This document shows, piece after piece, positions 1 to 7,288 of a stretch of 20,111 nt of DNA. The notes beneath the pieces were generated by a model. That model ran no database searches. It saw nothing but the letters and a program-made list of their open reading frames with translations, and was not told where the DNA came from. This stretch comes from an uncultured Selenomonadaceae bacterium (lineage in GTDB: Bacteria > Bacillota > Negativicutes > Selenomonadales > Selenomonadaceae). A program made the position numbers and the translations under genes. The stretch's first letter is position 1, and every line of letters starts with the position of its first letter. The DNA lies in contig CAJODU010000031.1 in assembly GCA_905233325.1 (NCBI GenBank), forward strand, positions 1 through 20,111, written 5' to 3'.

Positions 1-878
1 GTGTGGGGTGTGGAGGCGGCGTTGTAGATGTTGAGACTCCAAGCGGGATTGAGGCTTGATACCATAAAGTTGGGGAAGAGAGCGGTAAAGAGGCCGACAG
101 TGATCGCCGCAATGCTGAGGGTGCTTGCGATGAAGGCATTTGTGAAGGATTCAGCCTTGAATGAGCAGACAGAGCAGAGCAGACAGGCGGCACCGATGAA
201 TATGGGAGCAAGACCGGCAGAGAGACCGAAGTTGATAACCGTCGCCGCGATGAAGGCAGCCCCAAGGAGCAGAGCGGCTATCCCACACATAGTGCCTTGT
301 CTTCTGATAGTCAGCAGGAGCCTCCCGTCGCCGATCTTGAGCATAAGGAAGTTAGCACCGTGATAGAGGAAGACAGCGGCGAAAGTCACACCTGCGAGGA
401 GGGTGTATGGCGAGAGCAGGTCGAAGAAAGAGCCGAGATAGTGCATTTGAGGATCAATGGGGAGACCTTGCAGGAGGTTAGTCATAGCCACTCCCCAGAG
501 GACAGCCGGAACCGTTGAGCCGAAGATGATAGCCCAATCCCACATTCTGCGCCAATCAGCCGAAGGGTGCTTACCTCTAAGCTCAAAGGCAACGCCGCGG
601 AGAATCAACGCCATAAGCATCAAGAAGAGGGCGACGTAAAAAGTGCTGAACATAGTGGCGTAGACGTGAGGAAAGGCGGCAAATAAAGCCCCGCCGGCGG
701 TAATCATCCAGACCTCATTGCCGTCCCACACAGGGCCAATCGAACGAATCAGCATAGACCGCTCCTCATCATTCTTGCCGATTAACAGCATACCGACGCC
801 ATAGTCAAAACCCTCAAGGATAAAGAAACCCGTGAACAGCACCACTATCAAAATAAACCAGAGAATATTCAGATCCAT
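1..878 (-). CDS. cydB: Cytochrome bd oxidase subunit II (CydB), 3' end beyond window
   Basis: The frame is open from an ATG at 878 to the left edge of the window, giving about 292 codons; CydB is usually 335-380 residues, so the C-terminus is missing. The translation starts MDLNILWFILIVVLFTGFF and continues with the CydB-typical stretches GFDYGVGML, GPVWDGNEVWMITAGGALFAAFP and, near the edge, NIYNAAS. It is rich in hydrophobic helices. CydB is the second membrane subunit of the quinol:O2 oxidoreductase and pairs with CydA; it is needed for haem assembly and O2 reduction. A GGAGGTG SD lies 7 bases before the ATG, in the 19-base gap after cydA, so the two genes are surely one transcript. Identification is firm. 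Whether cydC/cydD follow cannot be seen. Confidence 0.95.
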   Translation of the reverse strand, partial: MDLNILWFILIVVLFTGFFILEGFDYGVGMLLIGKNDEERSMLIRSIGPVWDGNEVWMITAGGALFAAFPHVYATMFSTFYVALFLMLMALILRGVAFELRGKHPSADWRRMWDWAIIFGSTVPAVLWGVAMTNLLQGLPIDPQMHYLGSFFDLLSPYTLLAGVTFAAVFLYHGANFLMLKIGDGRLLLTIRRQGTMCGIAALLLGAAFIAATVINFGLSAGLAPIFIGAACLLCSVCSFKAESFTNAFIASTLSIAAITVGLFTALFPNFMVSSLNPAWSLNIYNAASTPH

Positions 879-897
879 CAAAAACACCTCCAAGCCG

Positions 898-2259
898 TCA
901 ATCTTCAGTGACACGAGTCTTGCGAATGTAATGCAGGGCGGCAAAGAGAGCCAACACCGCAAGTACAAGGTAAATGGCGGTAAAGCCAATCAAAGACAGC
1001 CACACCTCACCGGCGGAGAGATTAGGAGAGACAGCCTCCGCCGTCCTCTGCAGCCCCACCACTATCCACGGTTGCCGCCCCGCCTCAACTATATACCAGC
1101 CGACAGAGTTTGCAATGAACGGCAAAGGAAGGAGCACCGGCAGGAGCCTCAGCCAGCACTTGAAACACTTACACTTCAAATCGGTAAACCAAGCCATTAA
1201 GCCCGTCAAGACGACAACCGCCAGCATAAGCCCGCCAAATCCCACCATTACGCGGAAAGACCAGAACATACCCTTGACATCGGGAATATAATTGCCGATG
1301 CCGTACTTCTCCATAGCCTCTCTTTGAAGGGCGTTGATACCTTTGATCTCGCCGTGGAGACTGTTGTGAACCATAAAGGTGAAAACGTAGGGGACGGCTA
1401 TCTCCGCGTCGTTACGCCTCTGCTCGGTGTTGATGTCAGCATAGAGGGCAAATGGAGCGGGATCCGCAGTCTCCCAGAGAGCCTCAAAGGACGCCAACTT
1501 CATAGGGTTGAGGTCGTTGAGGCGTTGAGCGTGAAGGTGACCGCTGCCCATAACGCCAAGCAGACCAATCATAGTGAAGATAGTGGCGAGCTTGAGGACG
1601 GAGCGGAAGGCGGCACGGGATTCTTCATCGTGAAGGATCTTCCAAGCACAGACGGCAATCACCAAAAAGCCGCCCGTCGAGAGACCTGCAAAGAGGGCGT
1701 GGGTGTACTCACCGAGAACGTAAGGATTAGTCACGAGTGCGAAAAAGTCCGTCATCACGGCACGCCCGCCCTCAATAGCATAACCTGCAGGGTGCTGCAT
1801 AAAAGAGTTTGCGACGAGAATCCAAAAAGCAGAGAGGTTAGAGCCGAAAGCCACGAGCCAAATACAAATGCAGTGCTTCTTCTCGCTGAGCTTATCCCAG
1901 CCAAAAATCCAAATACCCAAGAAAGTGGATTCCAGGAAGAAGGCCGTCAGAGCCTCAAGAGCAAGCGGTGCACCGAAAATATCACCCATAAATCTTGAAT
2001 ATTCCGACCAGTTCATACCGAAGTGAAATTCTTGCACAATGCCCGTCACAACGCCCATTGCAAAGTTAATCAAAAAAATCGTACCGAAGAACTTGACCAA
2101 CTTCTTGAGCTTGATCCTGCCCTCATAAGAGCCGCAGTTGACATACCAAGTCTCCAGCAGAGCCACAAAAATAGACAAACCCAAAGTAATCGGCACAAAA
2201 AGGAAATGATAAACCGTAGTAATGGCAAACTGCCACCTTGATAATAATAAGGCATCCAC
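898..2259 (-). CDS. cydA: Cytochrome bd oxidase subunit I (CydA), short Q-loop type
   Basis: This 453-residue membrane protein carries the CydA hallmarks. His18 matches the haem b595 ligand, His187 and Met338 (in WSFRVMVG) match the haem b558 ligands, and Glu102 and Glu110 lie in LALEALTAFFLEST. The GRQPW signature is at residues 394-398. The protein is about 70 residues shorter than E. coli CydA; the missing part lies in the quinol-binding loop between roughly residues 250 and 330, so this is the short-Q-loop class common in Gram-positive bacteria and many anaerobes. It oxidises quinol at the outer membrane face and reduces O2 with high affinity, giving oxygen detoxification or microaerobic respiration. 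The start is GTG with an AAGAAGGGA SD upstream. A glycosyltransferase gene ends 36 bases upstream on the same strand, and no promoter is evident in that gap. No oxygen-regulator (FNR or Rex) palindrome was recognised. Confidence 0.96.
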   Translation of the reverse strand: MDALLLSRWQFAITTVYHFLFVPITLGLSIFVALLETWYVNCGSYEGRIKLKKLVKFFGTIFLINFAMGVVTGIVQEFHFGMNWSEYSRFMGDIFGAPLALEALTAFFLESTFLGIWIFGWDKLSEKKHCICIWLVAFGSNLSAFWILVANSFMQHPAGYAIEGGRAVMTDFFALVTNPYVLGEYTHALFAGLSTGGFLVIAVCAWKILHDEESRAAFRSVLKLATIFTMIGLLGVMGSGHLHAQRLNDLNPMKLASFEALWETADPAPFALYADINTEQRRNDAEIAVPYVFTFMVHNSLHGEIKGINALQREAMEKYGIGNYIPDVKGMFWSFRVMVGFGGLMLAVVVLTGLMAWFTDLKCKCFKCWLRLLPVLLPLPFIANSVGWYIVEAGRQPWIVVGLQRTAEAVSPNLSAGEVWLSLIGFTAIYLVLAVLALFAALHYIRKTRVTED

Positions 2260-2295
2260 AAAAATCCCTTCTTTCGCTGTAAAATATCGTTGTCA

Positions 2296-3339
2296 TCAAT
2301 CAGTAGGCCAAGGGGGGGTGGTTGAAGTTTGTGCCCTGTTGGCTATAGTATGTATAAAAGCTATGAAAGTGGCGTCGTTGCCGAAATATTGAGAATAAAT
2401 CTCGTGGATCATCTCAAAATAGTCGTCATCTTCGCCGTACTTCTTCTGCATCAGCTTAGTACCCAAAAGCTCCAAATTCATATAAAAGTCAATCACATGC
2501 TCCCTATCCTTGAAATGATCCTTGAAATGCTCGACCTCGTCCATAAAAGAATTCAAAATCTTGGTGCCGTTAATCTGGACATCAATAACCTTGCGGAGGA
2601 AGTTCTTGTCTCGCTCGCCGTGCAGGGTAGAATCAAGGCGATAACGGTAGACATAGAGAGCCTCGGGAATCATCACATACCTTTTGGCGTGGAGCAAGGT
2701 TTGAAAGACGAAGAGAAGGTCTTCGGTGAGCTTGACTTTAGGGAACTGTATACCGTTAATCAGCAAAAAATCGCGTCGGAATAACTTTCCCCAGACATTC
2801 CAATCAATACCGTAGATAGAAAAATTGTACATTCTCTCACTCATATCATTAGTCAAAAGATAAGCCGGAGCTTGTAAATTAGCCTTGTTGCCGTGTTCAA
2901 AGGACGCCATTCTAAAAGTCATTCTGTCACCTTGGGGCATATCCTTGGGATTTTGATAGTGCGAATGAGTATGCACCACTTCAGCATTCCACTCATCGGC
3001 AGTATTGACAAATATCTCCAACGCAGCCGGAATCATCATATCATCATTATCAAGGAAAGTGACATACTCCCCTTCGGAAAATCTCAAGCCGACATTGCGC
3101 GTGTTGCTGATACCGCCATTCCTCTCAAGAGCTATTATCTTAATCTTGCTGCCGAGTTCGTCGCTCTCTTTAAAGTCTCTGACAATCTGCAAGCTGTCGT
3201 CCGTGCTGCAGTCGTCAACAATTACAATCTCAAAATCCTGCAAAGTCTGATTGCGAAGGCTCAAAAGGGTCATACGAATATAGTCTTCAGCGTTGTAGAG
3301 GGGGATCACTACAGAAACTTTAGGTCTTTTTGAATCCAT
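2296..3339 (-). CDS. Family 2 glycosyltransferase
   Basis: The 347-residue protein has a GT-A fold glycosyltransferase domain in its N-terminal half. It begins VSVVIPLYN (residues 8-16), has VDDCSTDDS (41-49) for nucleotide binding, and the metal-binding DND motif in FLDNDD (95-100). WGKLFRRDFL (183-192) and TEDLLF (205-210), with the likely catalytic acidic pair, are usual for the family. No membrane helix is apparent, so it is probably cytoplasmic or peripheral and transfers a sugar from a nucleotide-sugar donor to a surface glycan; donor and acceptor cannot be read from sequence. The ATG at 3339 is preceded directly by an in-frame TAA, so no longer start exists. Its SD is poor: an AAGGAGAG sits about 45 bases upstream, too far to serve it. 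It stands alone, with no other glycan genes, immediately upstream of cydA. Confidence 0.85.
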   Translation of the reverse strand: MDSKRPKVSVVIPLYNAEDYIRMTLLSLRNQTLQDFEIVIVDDCSTDDSLQIVRDFKESDELGSKIKIIALERNGGISNTRNVGLRFSEGEYVTFLDNDDMMIPAALEIFVNTADEWNAEVVHTHSHYQNPKDMPQGDRMTFRMASFEHGNKANLQAPAYLLTNDMSERMYNFSIYGIDWNVWGKLFRRDFLLINGIQFPKVKLTEDLLFVFQTLLHAKRYVMIPEALYVYRYRLDSTLHGERDKNFLRKVIDVQINGTKILNSFMDEVEHFKDHFKDREHVIDFYMNLELLGTKLMQKKYGEDDDYFEMIHEIYSQYFGNDATFIAFIHTIANRAQTSTTPPWPTD

Positions 3340-3730
3340 TTAAAATGCGCCGCGATTCCAAAATAAGCGACTTCTCTCCTTCTGACTGACAATAATATTT
3401 TCAGTATTTATATTTAATACATTTTCTTCATTGAAGATATTTTTCCTTCATTAGACAACGATTTTACTAAAAATTGAAGAAAAATTTATCAAAAAGATGT
3501 GAAAATTAAATTCACTATTGACATATCGACAAAGTATCTATAAAATTAAAAGATATGGAGCAAAGAGTTTTGAGATTACTTTTTTTGATTTTTGAATTTT
3601 TCAAAATACGTAAATAATAAACACGATCAACTAAAAAACTCAAAATTCTTGATTCCTAAATTGGAATACTGAATGTGGAATGGTTGTATCTGTCCACAGT
3701 GAAAGCAAAACTTGATTCCATAAATATAAA
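3340..3730. other. AT-rich divergent intergenic region between glycosyltransferase and rny
   Basis: This 391-base stretch lies between divergently transcribed genes and contains no convincing ORF; short frames in it match nothing. It holds the rny promoter near 3518-3546 (separate entry), several small inverted repeats and a partial direct repeat in the rny leader. An inverted repeat TCTTCA-T-TGAAGA lies at 3425-3437. A 9-base arm TTTTCTTCA at 3422-3430 also matches TGAAGAAAA at 3475-3483. These could be operator elements for the leftward promoter, but AT-rich DNA gives such matches easily. I could not identify a clear promoter for the glycosyltransferase, nor a known riboswitch. Confidence 0.6.
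3518..3546 (+). promoter_or_regulatory. Sigma-A type promoter for rny
   Basis: A perfect -35 box TTGACA (3518-3523) is separated by 17 bases from TAAAAT (3541-3546), one mismatch from TATAAT. Transcription would start near 3553 and give a leader of about 190 bases before the rny SD. This is the best promoter match in the region; an alternative -10 of TATAAA with a 15-base spacer is less likely. Confidence 0.65.
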
Positions 3731-3735
3731 TTGGA
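3648..3735 (+). repeat. Partial direct repeat in the rny leader
   Basis: CTTGATTCC followed by TAAATTGGA at 3648-3665 recurs at 3711-3735 as CTTGATTCC, eight bases (ATAAATAT), then AAATTGGA. The second copy runs into the rny SD. Each copy can fold with its TCC pairing to its GGA, so the second could partly mask the SD. Between them a 6-base inverted repeat, TGTGGA at 3674-3679 with TCCACA at 3693-3698, forms a further hairpin. A regulatory role is inference. Confidence 0.4.
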
Positions 3736-3740
3736 GGTGA
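3733..3740 (+). promoter_or_regulatory. Strong Shine-Dalgarno site that decides the rny start
   Basis: GGAGGTGA is a near-perfect anti-16S match. The in-frame TTG at 3731 and GTG at 3737 lie within or before it and cannot use it. The codon at normal distance (8 bases after GGAGG) is ATA at 3746. No other SD is visible upstream of the TTG, and an in-frame TGA at 3713 blocks longer starts. Confidence 0.6.
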
Positions 3741-3745
3741 GTAAT

Positions 3746-5281
3746 ATAGTTATAACTATCGCAGCAGTAATTATCGCAATTCTTGTGGGTGCAGTCGGCG
3801 GATATATGTATAGAAAAAATGCAGCGGAAAAACTCATAGGCAGTGCCGAAGAGGAGGCCGTCAGAATCGTAGCCGAAGCCCAAGAGAAGGGACTGGCAGA
3901 GAAAAAAGAAGCCGTCATTGAGGCAAAAGAAGAAATCCACCGTATGCGTCAAGAATTGGATCGCGATACCAAAGAGCGTCGGAATGAAATTTCGCGACAA
4001 GAACGCCGTGTGGTACAAAAGGAAGAAAACCTTGACAAAAAACTTGAGTCAATCGAAAGAAAAGAGCAATTTTTAAACAAGAAAGAGGCAAGATTAAACG
4101 AATCCCAAGCACAGCTTGATTCAATGCAAGATAAAGAAAATGCCGAATTGGAACGCATTGCCGCTTTAACCAGAGATGAAGCCAGAGATATTTTAATGAC
4201 TGAAGTAGAAGAGGGCTTGAAACACGAGAAAGCGATAAAAATCAAAGAGTACGAGGCTCAAATCAAAGATGAAGCTGAAAAAAAATCCCGCGATATTCTA
4301 AGCACAGCAATTCAGCGTTGTGCTGCCGATCACGTCGCCGAGACTACAGTTTCGGTGGTTGAGCTGCCAAGTGACGATATGAAAGGCAGAATCATCGGCC
4401 GCGAAGGCAGAAATATCCGCACATTGGAAACCTTGACAGGTATTGATTTAATCATTGACGACACACCTGAGGCGGTCATTCTTTCCGGCTTTGATCCGGT
4501 GAGGAGAGAAATCGCGAGAGTTGCCCTTGAAAAGTTAATATCAGACGGCAGAATTCACCCTGCCAGGATTGAGGAAATGGTCGAAAAGGCAAAGCGTGAC
4601 GTTGAGTCAAGAATGAAAGAGGCCGGCGAGCAAGCGACTTTTGCCGTTGGTGTGCACGGTATCCACCCTGAACTTGTCAAACTTCTCGGCAGATTGAAAT
4701 ATCGTACAAGTTACGGTCAGAATGTGCTGGATCATTCCATTGAGGTGGCACAGCTTGCCGGTATCCTTGCCAGTGAACTCGGCGTTGATCCCAACCTCGC
4801 CAAGCGTGCCGGACTTCTTCACGATATAGGCAAGGCTGTCGATCACGAAGTTGAGGGGCCTCACGTCACCATTGGTGCCGATCTCGCCAAGCGTTACCGC
4901 GAGAACAAGAACGTAGTCAACGCCATAGCCGCACATCACGGCGACATTGAGGCAACAACAGTGGAGGCTGTCCTTGTGGCCGCCGCTGACGCCGTCTCCG
5001 CTGCTCGTCCCGGTGCAAGGCGTGAAAGCCTTGAAATGTACTTGAAACGCCTCAAGATGATTGAGGATATTGCCGAGTCATTTGAGGGCGTTGATCGTTG
5101 TTTTGCAATCCAGGCTGGTCGTGAAATCAGAATTATGGTCAAGCCGGACAAGATCGACGACCTTGAGGCTGTCAGTCTCGCTCACGATATAGTCAAGCGC
5201 ATTGAAAAAGAACTTGACTACCCCGGACAAATCAAGGCAACCCTTATCAGAGAGACCCGCGTCATAGATTATGCTAAATAA
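3746..5281 (+). CDS. rny: Ribonuclease Y, with probable non-standard ATA start
   Basis: RNase Y is the membrane-anchored endoribonuclease that starts mRNA decay in many Bacillota. Counting from the TTG at 3731 (516 residues), the protein has one N-terminal membrane helix (about 6-26), a long charged coiled coil (about 30-200), a KH RNA-binding domain with the GRIIGREGRNIR loop (219-230), and an HD metal-dependent hydrolase domain with LLHDIGK (His364, Asp365). Length and domain order match B. subtilis RNase Y (about 520). The start is odd: TTG 3731 and GTG 3737 are swallowed by the SD, whereas ATA 3746 has ideal spacing and gives an N-terminus beginning directly with the hydrophobic helix, as in B. 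subtilis. Gene callers will report 3731 or 3737. ATA is a near-cognate codon used very rarely; it could also be an ATG-to-ATA change or a base error. The gene's identity is not in doubt. Confidence 0.95.
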   Translation: MVITIAAVIIAILVGAVGGYMYRKNAAEKLIGSAEEEAVRIVAEAQEKGLAEKKEAVIEAKEEIHRMRQELDRDTKERRNEISRQERRVVQKEENLDKKLESIERKEQFLNKKEARLNESQAQLDSMQDKENAELERIAALTRDEARDILMTEVEEGLKHEKAIKIKEYEAQIKDEAEKKSRDILSTAIQRCAADHVAETTVSVVELPSDDMKGRIIGREGRNIRTLETLTGIDLIIDDTPEAVILSGFDPVRREIARVALEKLISDGRIHPARIEEMVEKAKRDVESRMKEAGEQATFAVGVHGIHPELVKLLGRLKYRTSYGQNVLDHSIEVAQLAGILASELGVDPNLAKRAGLLHDIGKAVDHEVEGPHVTIGADLAKRYRENKNVVNAIAAHHGDIEATTVEAVLVAAADAVSAARPGARRESLEMYLKRLKMIEDIAESFEGVDRCFAIQAGREIRIMVKPDKIDDLEAVSLAHDIVKRIEKELDYPGQIKATLIRETRVIDYAK

Positions 5282-5338
5282 TTGCTAATCAGCAACTTCA
5301 ATCTAAATAAATGTAACTCAAAGGGAGGTTTGAGCAAG

Positions 5339-5863
5339 ATGTTTGACTTTTTAAATGAAAATAAAAGGCCAAATCTTGATGCCGGTCGATTATTGGCGGC
5401 GATTCTTGTTGTTTATCCGCCTATTCAGGCCGTTTCCTATGATCCAAAGGACGGTATGCTTGAGCTTTCCTTTGCTCTCAAAGGCAATTTCACCAAAGAT
5501 ATGTTTGACGGCTTTCTGGAATATGTCGCCGCCAGCGTGGAGGCTTATCACAGTCTTGAAGGGCTTGGCGACGCAAATATTGAACTCAATGCCGAGGGGG
5601 TCTATGATACTTGTTTCATCAACATAAGGCGTGATATGGAAACTATGACCTGCGGCGAGTTGTCTCTTCTGACGGAAATTGCAATCAACTACTTCGGCGG
5701 GCAGCTCATCGAAGATATAGACGGAAGTGATAATGACGAAGAATACATCATTGCCCAAGAAGATTATCTTGAGCAGATGTTGGGCAATATGAGGCAATTT
5801 CGCATAGAAAACCGTCTTGTGGGAGTCCGCGAGAGAGAAAGAGTAGTCATATATAATAATTAA
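5339..5863 (+). CDS. Conserved-looking acidic protein of unknown function in the rny cluster
   Basis: I do not recognise this protein. The start chosen is ATG 5339, with GGGAGG at 5323-5328 ten bases before it; the frame is open back to a TTG at 5282, directly after the rny stop, but that codon has no SD. The product is 174 residues, acidic, without signal peptide or membrane helix, and begins MFDFLNENKRPNLDAGRLLA. The central part looks like a mixed alpha/beta fold (LSFALKGNFTKDMFDGFL, then NIELNAEGVYDTCFINIRR), followed by an acidic linker DIDGSDNDEE near residues 128-137 and a basic tail. It lies 57 bases after rny and would be co-transcribed with it; a probable terminator follows. A role linked to RNase Y or RNA turnover is suggested only by position. 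Confidence 0.8.
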   Translation: MFDFLNENKRPNLDAGRLLAAILVVYPPIQAVSYDPKDGMLELSFALKGNFTKDMFDGFLEYVAASVEAYHSLEGLGDANIELNAEGVYDTCFINIRRDMETMTCGELSLLTEIAINYFGGQLIEDIDGSDNDEEYIIAQEDYLEQMLGNMRQFRIENRLVGVRERERVVIYNN

Positions 5864-5871
5864 AGTTATCT

Positions 5872-5927
5872 GTTGTGTCGGTTAATTGAGGCAATTTGTA
5901 ACCTTTGAGCCGGCACAACGGATTTTT
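5872..5927 (+). terminator. Probable intrinsic terminator after the rny pair
   Basis: GTTGTGTCGGTT (5872-5883) pairs with AGCCGGCACAAC (5908-5919), allowing G-T wobbles, across a 24-base loop. It is followed by GG and a TTTTT run at 5923-5927. The loop is long and the T run short, so it may only reduce read-through into the genes downstream. Confidence 0.5.
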
Positions 5928-5954
5928 ACTTTATTGTGATTGAAGGTGATTTTC

Positions 5955-6452
5955 GTGAAAGAATTTTCAATTCCTCTCAAGAAGAAATATGAACGTCCTG
6001 TAATTGAACTTTACAGATTAGATTCTTTGATTGATACAGGTGCTGTAATTCCTATTTTTTCAATAGTTCCTGCAATTTTTGAAAAATATTTTGATTCAAA
6101 ACTTATTCTGAAAGATGAAATTATTGGAGGAATAGGTGGCTATGAAAGAGGCTCAGTTTATTCTATAAAAAATTTTGAAATTGGTGAGTTAATATTTAAT
6201 AACTTTGAGGTTTTTGTTCCGTTTCAACCAAGACTAAAATTTCCATTTTTGTTGAGTGCTACTTTATTTTACGGTATGGATTATGAAATTGATACGATAA
6301 ATGAAAAATTTATAGTCCGAATGAAAGATGAACAGAGTTTTGAACGCGAATTTAAAATTAAAGATTTGAATGGAAAACTTTATCCACAGATTGACGGTGT
6401 TTTAATCCAAGATACAGATATTATATTGCACGATTTTTATTTTTACGGATAA
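5955..6452 (+). CDS. Retropepsin-like aspartic protease domain protein
   Basis: The protein is 165 residues from GTG 5955, chosen because AAGGTG at 5943-5948 gives proper spacing; an in-frame TTG at 5940 lies before that SD. Residues 24-35 read SLIDTGAVIPIF, the hydrophobic-Asp-Thr-Gly signature of single-lobe retroviral-type aspartic proteases, with Asp27 as the candidate catalytic residue. Later segments GIGGYERG (a possible flap), KNFEIGELIFNNFEVFVPF, FLLSATLFYGMDYEID and the terminal strands resemble small retropepsin-like proteins seen in gut Bacillota. Such proteins would act as homodimers; their substrates are mostly unknown. No signal peptide or membrane segment is visible. The gene is far more AT-rich than its neighbours, which suggests recent acquisition between a probable terminator and ymdB. 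Family assignment rests on motifs only. Confidence 0.72.
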   Translation: MKEFSIPLKKKYERPVIELYRLDSLIDTGAVIPIFSIVPAIFEKYFDSKLILKDEIIGGIGGYERGSVYSIKNFEIGELIFNNFEVFVPFQPRLKFPFLLSATLFYGMDYEIDTINEKFIVRMKDEQSFEREFKIKDLNGKLYPQIDGVLIQDTDIILHDFYFYG

Positions 6453-6478
6453 GATTATTTTTGAACGGAGTGGCAGAT

Positions 6479-7261
6479 TTGCGAATAATGGCAGTTGGTG
6501 ATGTGGTCGGCCGCAGCGGCAGAAGAGCATTTTGCAAGCATACACCAAAATTAAAATCAGAAAAAAATATAGATATAGTCATTGTAAATGGTGAAAACGC
6601 AGCTCACGGCAAGGGCTTGACGTATGATACTTTTATGGAGCTTTTGTCCGGCGGGGCTGATATTGTGACAAGCGGTAATCACATTTGGGACAATCGCGAT
6701 GTAATGAGGGTCATAAATCAAGAACCCTTCCTCATTCGTCCCGCAAACTATCCCGAAGGAGTACCCGGCAAAGGTTTTTGTATATATCCCCACCGTGACA
6801 AGAATATCGGAGTGCTCAACCTCTCCGGTCGGACTTTTATGCCCGCTCTTGATTGCCCCTTCTCTAAGGCAATGGAGATTGTCAGGCGGTTGAAGATGGA
6901 TTGTGACATTATTCTTCTTGACTTCCACGCCGAGGCAACTTCAGAAAAGATGGCAATGGGATTTTACCTTGACGGTAAGGTTACTGCTGTCTGGGGAACT
7001 CATACGCACGTTCAGACCGCCGACGAAAGAACTTTACCCAAGGGCACGGCGTATATAACCGATCTGGGTATGGTTGGTGCACTTGATTCCATATTGGGTG
7101 TAAAGCCTGAGCCTGTCATTGAGAAATTTTTGACGGAAATGCCTGTCAAGTTTGATGTGGCAGAAGGCCCCTGCATTTACAACGGCGTTATTCTTGATAT
7201 TGATAACAGAGGGAACTATGTCACCGATATTGAAAGAATCTGCGATGAAGTCCAAGTGTAA
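6479..7261 (+). CDS. ymdB: YmdB-family metallophosphoesterase (2',3'-cyclic nucleotide phosphodiesterase)
   Basis: From TTG 6479 the product is 260 residues, beginning MRIMAVGDVVGRSGRRA, which matches the usual YmdB start; GGAG at 6467-6470 is 8 bases upstream. The frame extends to another TTG at 6461, before the SD. Metal ligands of the calcineurin-like fold are visible: Asp8 in VGD, Glu39-Asn40 in NGEN, Asn67-His68 in GNHIWD, His150 in DFHAE, and His175/His177 in GTHTHVQT. YmdB of B. subtilis hydrolyses 2',3'-cyclic nucleotides and affects biofilm formation and RNA processing; the family is commonly encoded next to rny, as here. In this window two other genes separate them. It begins 26 bases after the retropepsin-like gene and may depend on read-through or an unrecognised promoter. 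Confidence 0.93.
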   Translation: MRIMAVGDVVGRSGRRAFCKHTPKLKSEKNIDIVIVNGENAAHGKGLTYDTFMELLSGGADIVTSGNHIWDNRDVMRVINQEPFLIRPANYPEGVPGKGFCIYPHRDKNIGVLNLSGRTFMPALDCPFSKAMEIVRRLKMDCDIILLDFHAEATSEKMAMGFYLDGKVTAVWGTHTHVQTADERTLPKGTAYITDLGMVGALDSILGVKPEPVIEKFLTEMPVKFDVAEGPCIYNGVILDIDNRGNYVTDIERICDEVQV

Positions 7262-7288
7262 AAGAAGGGCAGGGGTGCTGAATATATT

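Noticed and set aside
1324..1998. 224-codon open frame on the plus strand opposite cydA
   Set aside because: Antisense shadow of a well-conserved gene, no recognisable domain.
3660..3735. CsrA-type sites (GGA motifs) in the rny leader
   Set aside because: GGA occurs several times, but without the full ACANGGANG-like context or clear loop placement; too weak to report as a feature.
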